Assembly: GCA_022424925.1 (NCBI GenBank)
Contig: JAKMGM010000042.1
Location: forward strand, 1 to 34,500
Direction of reading: 5' to 3'
DNA length: 34,500 bases
Source of the DNA: Candidatus Poseidoniaceae archaeon
GTDB lineage: Archaea; Thermoplasmatota; Poseidoniia; Poseidoniales; Poseidoniaceae
The translations under genes were made by a program, and so were the position numbers. Positions 29,862 to 34,500 of this stretch are shown here, in pieces. Every line of letters begins with the position of its first letter. The stretch's first letter is position 1. The notes under the pieces are model-generated. The model was not told the origin of the DNA. It saw only the letters and a list, made by a program, of their open reading frames with translations, and searched no databases.

Positions 29862-30587
29862 TCAAAATATGGGGATTCCGCCGTCATCATCTTCATCGCT
29901 GTCTTGGCTATCATCGCCCACATCAATGCTCACGTCAGAGAAGCCCGGATTGTCATCATCACCGTTGTTATCGTCATCGTCGGATTCAGACGAAGGCAAG
30001 GCTGAACCTTGCGGTGTGAGTTTGAGTGTGACATCAAGAATACCGTTGTTAAGGCTCCAGTCAACCACTTCGTCGCAAGGATGTGGAAGTTCAACTCGAG
30101 CAAGCGGAGACGATTGCGTCGTTTTCATAATTTCCAGTTGTTGTCCCTCACGAACAAGAGACATCTCAACTTCCGTTTCCTCAACTTCGCCTTTGAGTGT
30201 AAAATCGATGGTCACCGACATGTTCCATCCGTCGAGGTACACATCGTCGGCAGGTAGTGCGTAGGCCTCGTTGCTCGAGTCATCGAGTTCTGGCGTGTTG
30301 ACCTCGATTGGGTTGGCGTCTACTTGGATATCGACGCCGAAATTCTTGAGGATGTCTTCCATGGACTTTCCTTTCTCAAACATTTTACCCAGTTGAGACA
30401 GATCGAAATTGAAGTTCACTTCACCTTTCGCAATCTTTTCCGCATCAAGGCCGAGATTTTCAAACTGGGATTGAAATTGTTCCATGAGCGCACGAATCTG
30501 CTCTTTATCGAGGTTCATACCCATTTTTTTGAACATTTCAGTGAGTTGTTCCAGCAATTTTTCCTCGAAATTATCTTTATCGCTCAT
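29862..30587 (-). CDS. Hsp20/p23 (CS)-like chaperone-domain protein with N-terminal helical region and highly acidic C-terminal tail
   Basis: Start [25 protein letters not shown] at 30587. Beta-rich central region [41 protein letters not shown]...[30 protein letters not shown] resembles the Hsp20/CS-domain end ('NGVLxVxLPK'). Tail [38 protein letters not shown]. 17 nt upstream of dnaK. Confidence 0.65.
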   Translation of the reverse strand: MSDKDNFEEKLLEQLTEMFKKMGMNLDKEQIRALMEQFQSQFENLGLDAEKIAKGEVNFNFDLSQLGKMFEKGKSMEDILKNFGVDIQVDANPIEVNTPELDDSSNEAYALPADDVYLDGWNMSVTIDFTLKGEVEETEVEMSLVREGQQLEIMKTTQSSPLARVELPHPCDEVVDWSLNNGILDVTLKLTPQGSALPSSESDDDDNNGDDDNPGFSDVSIDVGDDSQDSDEDDDGGIPIF

Positions 30588-30739
30588 GCAGGCCCACTCC
30601 ACTATTCAACCACAGGTTACATACTGGCCAAAGTGTCACCCTATATCAAGGTCACGAATGAACCCACAAACGAAGTAGAGAAGGCATCTGCAGGCGAAGC
30701 CATAAGAAGAACCGACGATAGGAGACGTTGAGGATTACC

Positions 30740-32146
30740 ATGTCACGCTCAATTCAGGCTTTTTCTCTCATCACCTTGATGCTGTTTGCTCCTCTTTCAG
30801 GTTGTTTTGGTGAAAGCGAAAGCGAAGTTCAAGACCCGAGTGAAGTACTCTACATCGATTTTGCACCGGCAGGCGACATGCCACTTCGTAGCGGTGAATG
30901 GCATACATTCACACTTGAAGGCGAAGGCACACGGCTTGTTGTTCCGGAAGATGTTTTGCTGTTTGTCGACAACAGCATTGTGCCACTCGGCGTTGTACAA
31001 GTTCAGGACAGCTCGATGTTAAACGGTAAGATTCTCACAACCCCGTACGTGACATCGACTACCCTTATCATCGTCTATGCGGATGGGACTGGTTCAACCG
31101 TTGACCTTGAAGTCGAGAACGGGACACCTATCGTCAACGGCGAAGATTGGTTCCAGAAGATGGATTTCATTCTCTCTGTGTGTGCGGATTCAAGCCAATG
31201 CGGCGGGTATGTGAACCGCTGGATGGGGTCACCAAACCCGGCGTTTGAACGAGCAGCAAGTTACTTTCACGGCCACTTCGAAGGTCTTGGGTATGAAGCA
31301 AACATCATGCGTGTGACCGACCACCTCAACCCCACAGAGCCGGAATCACTCAACATCATCGCTTGGAAACAAGGTCGCAGTGATGACTGCGTCCAAGGTA
31401 TGGGAGCACACATGGACATCGCTCCACCCGGTGGTCCACCTGGCGGGGGTACATACGAAGGAGCCTACGACAACAACGCCGGAACGGTATCGATGATGCT
31501 GTTTGCTCGGGCGTTTGTCGATATACAGTTTGAATGCGATACCTTCCTTGCACTCTGGTCTTCAGAGGAAGAGGGGCTGCGAGGCTCAAACGCTTTTGCA
31601 AACAACGATTGCGACTATTGTCTTCCAAAGGACAAGGAACTTCGATTCTACATCAACATGGACATGATGGGGATTTCCTGGCCAGCGATGAAAGAGACTG
31701 GTGAACCGTTCCCGTACCATGCGTGGTCAGGTCCTGATTTTGACCCCGAAGTCGATGATGTCGAGATTACAGCAGTTATGGACCATGTTCATCGCAATAT
31801 CTTGAAGGCTCCAATGAATCTCAGCATTGACGGAACATACGGTGCTGGGTGTGACCAGCATTGGGATGAACATGAAGACCGGGTGTTCGATGTCCATGAA
31901 GACACATTTGGGCGCTCTGACCACGTTACATTCCGGGACCTAGGCGCTCAAACAATTTTCCATTTGGGTGCGTACGATGAAGACTACAGTGCCTACCACT
32001 CGCCAAGCGACACGCTCGACAACATGGTCGAAGTTGTCGGGGGGCAGGAAGAACTTGAGAAATCAATTGAGTTTGTCATGTGGGCTGCGATGCTCGAATT
32101 CCTTGTCGCCGACCAAACGCCAGAAATACGGAATGTCAATACATAA
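30740..32146 (+). CDS. Secreted M28-family-like metallopeptidase (putative lipoprotein)
   Basis: Signal/lipobox-like AFSLITLMLFAPLSGCFGES; metal-site motifs GAHMDIAPPGG..YEGAYDNNAGTVSMM, ALWSSEEEGLRGSNAF, FYINMDMMG; late AYDEDYSAYHSPSDTLDN. Track start 30728 is TTG; ATG at 30740. Confidence 0.88.
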   Translation: MSRSIQAFSLITLMLFAPLSGCFGESESEVQDPSEVLYIDFAPAGDMPLRSGEWHTFTLEGEGTRLVVPEDVLLFVDNSIVPLGVVQVQDSSMLNGKILTTPYVTSTTLIIVYADGTGSTVDLEVENGTPIVNGEDWFQKMDFILSVCADSSQCGGYVNRWMGSPNPAFERAASYFHGHFEGLGYEANIMRVTDHLNPTEPESLNIIAWKQGRSDDCVQGMGAHMDIAPPGGPPGGGTYEGAYDNNAGTVSMMLFARAFVDIQFECDTFLALWSSEEEGLRGSNAFANNDCDYCLPKDKELRFYINMDMMGISWPAMKETGEPFPYHAWSGPDFDPEVDDVEITAVMDHVHRNILKAPMNLSIDGTYGAGCDQHWDEHEDRVFDVHEDTFGRSDHVTFRDLGAQTIFHLGAYDEDYSAYHSPSDTLDNMVEVVGGQEELEKSIEFVMWAAMLEFLVADQTPEIRNVNT

Positions 32147-32184
32147 TCCAGTATGCTTTTATCGCCATCCTGCAAGGGAGATTC

Positions 32185-32646
32185 ATGCAGGTTGATTCAA
32201 CCGAACCTGAGTACAGCAGTGAACAGCGACTAGGGGCAGTACTCATGGGCATCTTCCTGATGTGTTTTGGAATGCCATTCACGCTCGTTCCGATGATGAT
32301 TGTTCCTGGCTCTTTTGGAGCAGGTTCAGTTGTTGTTCCTATGTTTTTAATTTGCTTCTCAATACCGTTTGTATTGGCAGGCTTAGCAGTGCAATACGCT
32401 GGTTTGAATGCCTTGCGATTCGGATTGTTTCCAAACAGTGAGAAAGCTCGTGAGGCGTTAAAAAATGGAACAATGTTCGCCTCAACCGGTGGGGAGACAG
32501 ATACAAGTGAAGTGAATGGACATCATCCAGCCACACTTGCGGAAAAAACGACCGAAACACTGCAACATCTCGAAGCGTTGACGCAGCACGAGCCAGAACC
32601 ACAAAGCACAAACTTCTGGGATTCCGTAGAAACCAAGTCTCCTTAG
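32185..32646 (+). CDS. Small membrane protein (two TM segments), unknown function
   Basis: ATG at 32185 preceded by AAGGGAG; MQVDSTEPEYSSEQRLGAVLMGIFLMCFGMPFTLVPMMIVPG.... Confidence 0.6.
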   Translation: MQVDSTEPEYSSEQRLGAVLMGIFLMCFGMPFTLVPMMIVPGSFGAGSVVVPMFLICFSIPFVLAGLAVQYAGLNALRFGLFPNSEKAREALKNGTMFASTGGETDTSEVNGHHPATLAEKTTETLQHLEALTQHEPEPQSTNFWDSVETKSP

Positions 32647-32689
32647 GCTGAATACATTGTTTGAAAAGGCGAGCGAACGATTTTGCAAC

Positions 32690-33142
32690 ATGTCCGAGGT
32701 GGCGAACGCTCCAATTTCCCAGCAAAGTCCGTTGAGGGCAATGTGGAAATATGTCGCTGGATCAACCTTTGTTGCATCACTCTGTTGTTTGCCGTCGGTC
32801 GTCATGGTAATGTTTGGACTTGCCACTGTATCCACCGGCGCAGCACTGTCTGATACCCTCTACTGGGGAGAGGACGGCTTTGGATGGTTTCGCGGGACAA
32901 TGCTTGCCATCGCTGCGATGTGCGTCGTGACGGGGTTGGTCTACTACTTCCGAAACCAAGGTATCTGCACCTTCGATCAAGCGAAGCGAGAACGACGTCG
33001 AATCGTCAACACCTCTCTGTTCGTGCTTTCAGCTGCCTACATAAGCTACCTGGTGTTCAACTATGTTATACTAACAGAGATTGGAATTGCGATAGGACTA
33101 CCATGGGAATCAAGCCGTGATTCTTACATGTTCTGGAAATAA
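32690..33142 (+). CDS. Small membrane protein (~150 aa, ~4 TM), unknown function
   Basis: Track start 32657 is TTG; ATG at 32690 gives MSEVANAPISQQSPLRAMWKYVAGSTFVASLCCLPSVVMVMFGLATVSTG.... Confidence 0.55.
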   Translation: MSEVANAPISQQSPLRAMWKYVAGSTFVASLCCLPSVVMVMFGLATVSTGAALSDTLYWGEDGFGWFRGTMLAIAAMCVVTGLVYYFRNQGICTFDQAKRERRRIVNTSLFVLSAAYISYLVFNYVILTEIGIAIGLPWESSRDSYMFWK

Positions 33143-33901
33143 TCACGAGCCATCCCTCGTGGTTTTGCAACCTATGCTCCATTCTTGTTCGCTCATGGCC
33201 GCTCTGGTCGCTTCCAAGAGTGCGTCTTCTGCGGTGCGCAATGATGCACAGCCATGCCGCCACGCCAAGGCACATTGCGCCCCTTCGAATATCCAATTTT
33301 GCAATTGGATTTTTGAATTACCAATTGAAATATCACAAATGAAGTCTTCAATTGGAATTACGATTTCACGAGGGTTAAGATGCATACCAAGTTGCATCGC
33401 TTTTTGCACAGATTCTTTCGAAGTCCACAAACGAATTGCCCGCTCAGGGTTTGCCTTCAAACGTTCCAATTCCTCACCTTTTGCCATCATATCAAAGGCA
33501 TTCGATGCAAAACCTCGTTTGGCAGATTCAACATCAATACCAATCGACCAGCCAGGTTCAATGACAGCCACATACGCCCATCCATCCGAATGGCCGATGC
33601 TGATTGATGGAAGAGGAGTATTCCGCCAAACACCCGGGAGATATGCGAGTAAAGGGGCGCGATGTTCGGTTCGATGCACCTCCAGAAGGGAGGCGTCAAG
33701 CCCCCATTCATCAAGAGCCTGTGCGAGCAACCATCGGCCGGAAAGATGCTCATTTCGACGCTTGTCTATTACAAATGTAGCAACCTCATCAGGTGAAGCA
33801 AGATCGACATTGTCGAGTGTTCGAGCAGTGACTCGGGTACGAAAACACATCGCCTTCACGGGTAATGTGTGAGGAGGATGTAGTTCCTCAATGAGAACCA
33901 T
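33143..33901 (-). CDS. 4'-phosphopantetheinyl transferase superfamily protein (Sfp-like)
   Basis: LSGRWLLAQAL; ISIGHSDGWAYVAV; GWSIGIDVESAKRGF; IRLWTSKESVQKAMQLG: the metal-binding GIDVE and WTxKES motifs of Sfp-type PPTases. Confidence 0.88.
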   Translation of the reverse strand: MVLIEELHPPHTLPVKAMCFRTRVTARTLDNVDLASPDEVATFVIDKRRNEHLSGRWLLAQALDEWGLDASLLEVHRTEHRAPLLAYLPGVWRNTPLPSISIGHSDGWAYVAVIEPGWSIGIDVESAKRGFASNAFDMMAKGEELERLKANPERAIRLWTSKESVQKAMQLGMHLNPREIVIPIEDFICDISIGNSKIQLQNWIFEGAQCALAWRHGCASLRTAEDALLEATRAAMSEQEWSIGCKTTRDGS

Positions 33902-33905
33902 ACCA

Positions 33906-34500
33906 TCACCTTTCGAGCCTAAACTCGTCTTCAGGTGCCACAGGCGCCATGCCCTTCAGGCGCAGACCCTTGAGGGCTAACACCGGTGCATCATCGTCAC
34001 CAACGATAACGACATCGTGAACGGTGACACCCGCATCCTCAACCGCCGTTCGCAAACTACGCATCCGAAGAACTTCGTTTCGTTCTGGTACACGAAGCAT
34101 GGTAGACCATTCGATTCCAACAGGTAATGATGAGACGCCTTCTGATTCCATCGCAACCAACCCAGCGTTTTGGAATCCCGCTTCAACAAGCATTGGTAGC
34201 GCTTCAAGCAGGACTGATTCCCCATTCGATTCGAATGCAAACTGATCAAGGAGCGGCAATTGATGACGCATCAAAGCGATGCCATCGGCACCTGGTGTTT
34301 CTTCATCGCCAATCCCGCGAAGAACCCCGCCGTGTGATTGGAAACGAGGGCCGTGGAAATACCTGCGATAGATGAACGATGGCAGTTCCACCAATTCACC
34401 GCCGGCGGGCGTTCCAAGTTGAGGCAATGCTTCGACTTCTTTTTGCAAAAACGGTCCGAGGTCATCACTGCCTTCAACCACCCGAACGACTGCTGTATGG
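33906..34500 (-). CDS. C-terminal part of a PKS/PUFA-synthase-like protein (hotdog dehydratase-like domain), truncated at the window edge
   Basis: The frame stays open through nt 34500 (no stop upstream of the GTG at 34481). 'FIYRRYFHGPRFQSHGGVLRGIGDE' resembles the PKS dehydratase second hotdog (YGPxF/FHGPxFQ); ends 'DDAPVLALKGLRLKGMAPVAPEDEFRLER'. Directly upstream of a PPTase. Confidence 0.6.
   Translation of the reverse strand, partial: HTAVVRVVEGSDDLGPFLQKEVEALPQLGTPAGGELVELPSFIYRRYFHGPRFQSHGGVLRGIGDEETPGADGIALMRHQLPLLDQFAFESNGESVLLEALPMLVEAGFQNAGLVAMESEGVSSLPVGIEWSTMLRVPERNEVLRMRSLRTAVEDAGVTVHDVVIVGDDDAPVLALKGLRLKGMAPVAPEDEFRLER

Noticed and set aside
33117-33872. 251-aa plus-strand ORF antisense to the PPTase gene
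   Set aside because: The minus strand encodes clear PPTase motifs; the antisense translation shows no recognisable domain and is a by-product of codon bias.
1-34500. CRISPR arrays, rRNA, tRNA, insertion sequences or prophage genes
   Set aside because: Looked for regularly spaced repeats, tRNA-sized structured gaps and transposase/integrase motifs; none recognised. A tRNAscan-SE/ISfinder run would be the decisive check.

Overview
The window is a gene-dense chromosomal segment with no mobile element, CRISPR array, rRNA or tRNA that I could identify. It looks archaeal: CDC48-type AAA+ ATPase, group II chaperonin, TtuA/Ncs6-type tRNA thiolase, PyrB plus zinc-type PyrI, and a COG3199-like NAD-kinase-fold protein. 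Several bacterial- or eukaryote-like genes are mixed in: DnaK, TGS-domain ThrRS and a long HMG-CoA synthase. This mix is reminiscent of marine Thermoplasmatota (Marine Group II / Poseidoniales-like), but that assignment is inference only. Main blocks: (1) 3' part of CDC48, PRC-barrel, DUF4350-like, DUF58 and a polytopic membrane protein; (2) a minus-strand unit with a Roadblock/LC7-like protein, a ~1058-aa coiled-coil protein and a small membrane protein; (3) a tRNA thiolase facing pyrB-pyrI; (4) two large membrane/helical-repeat proteins with overlapping convergent 3' ends; (5) a minus-strand DRAM/Frag1-like, hypothetical, membrane protein and thrS series; (6) NAD-kinase-like, pyrG, a threonine-dehydrogenase-like MDR enzyme and HMG-CoA synthase; (7) a minus-strand chaperone cluster (Hsp20/p23-like acidic-tailed protein, DnaK, thermosome); (8) a secreted M28 peptidase and small membrane proteins; (9) a Sfp-type phosphopantetheinyl transferase directly downstream of a truncated PKS-dehydratase-like ORF at the window edge. 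The best leads are the Roadblock/coiled-coil unit, the PKS-like/PPTase pair, the acidic-tailed chaperone partner of DnaK, the HMGS active-site-proximal insertion, and a long intergenic region with several inverted repeats.
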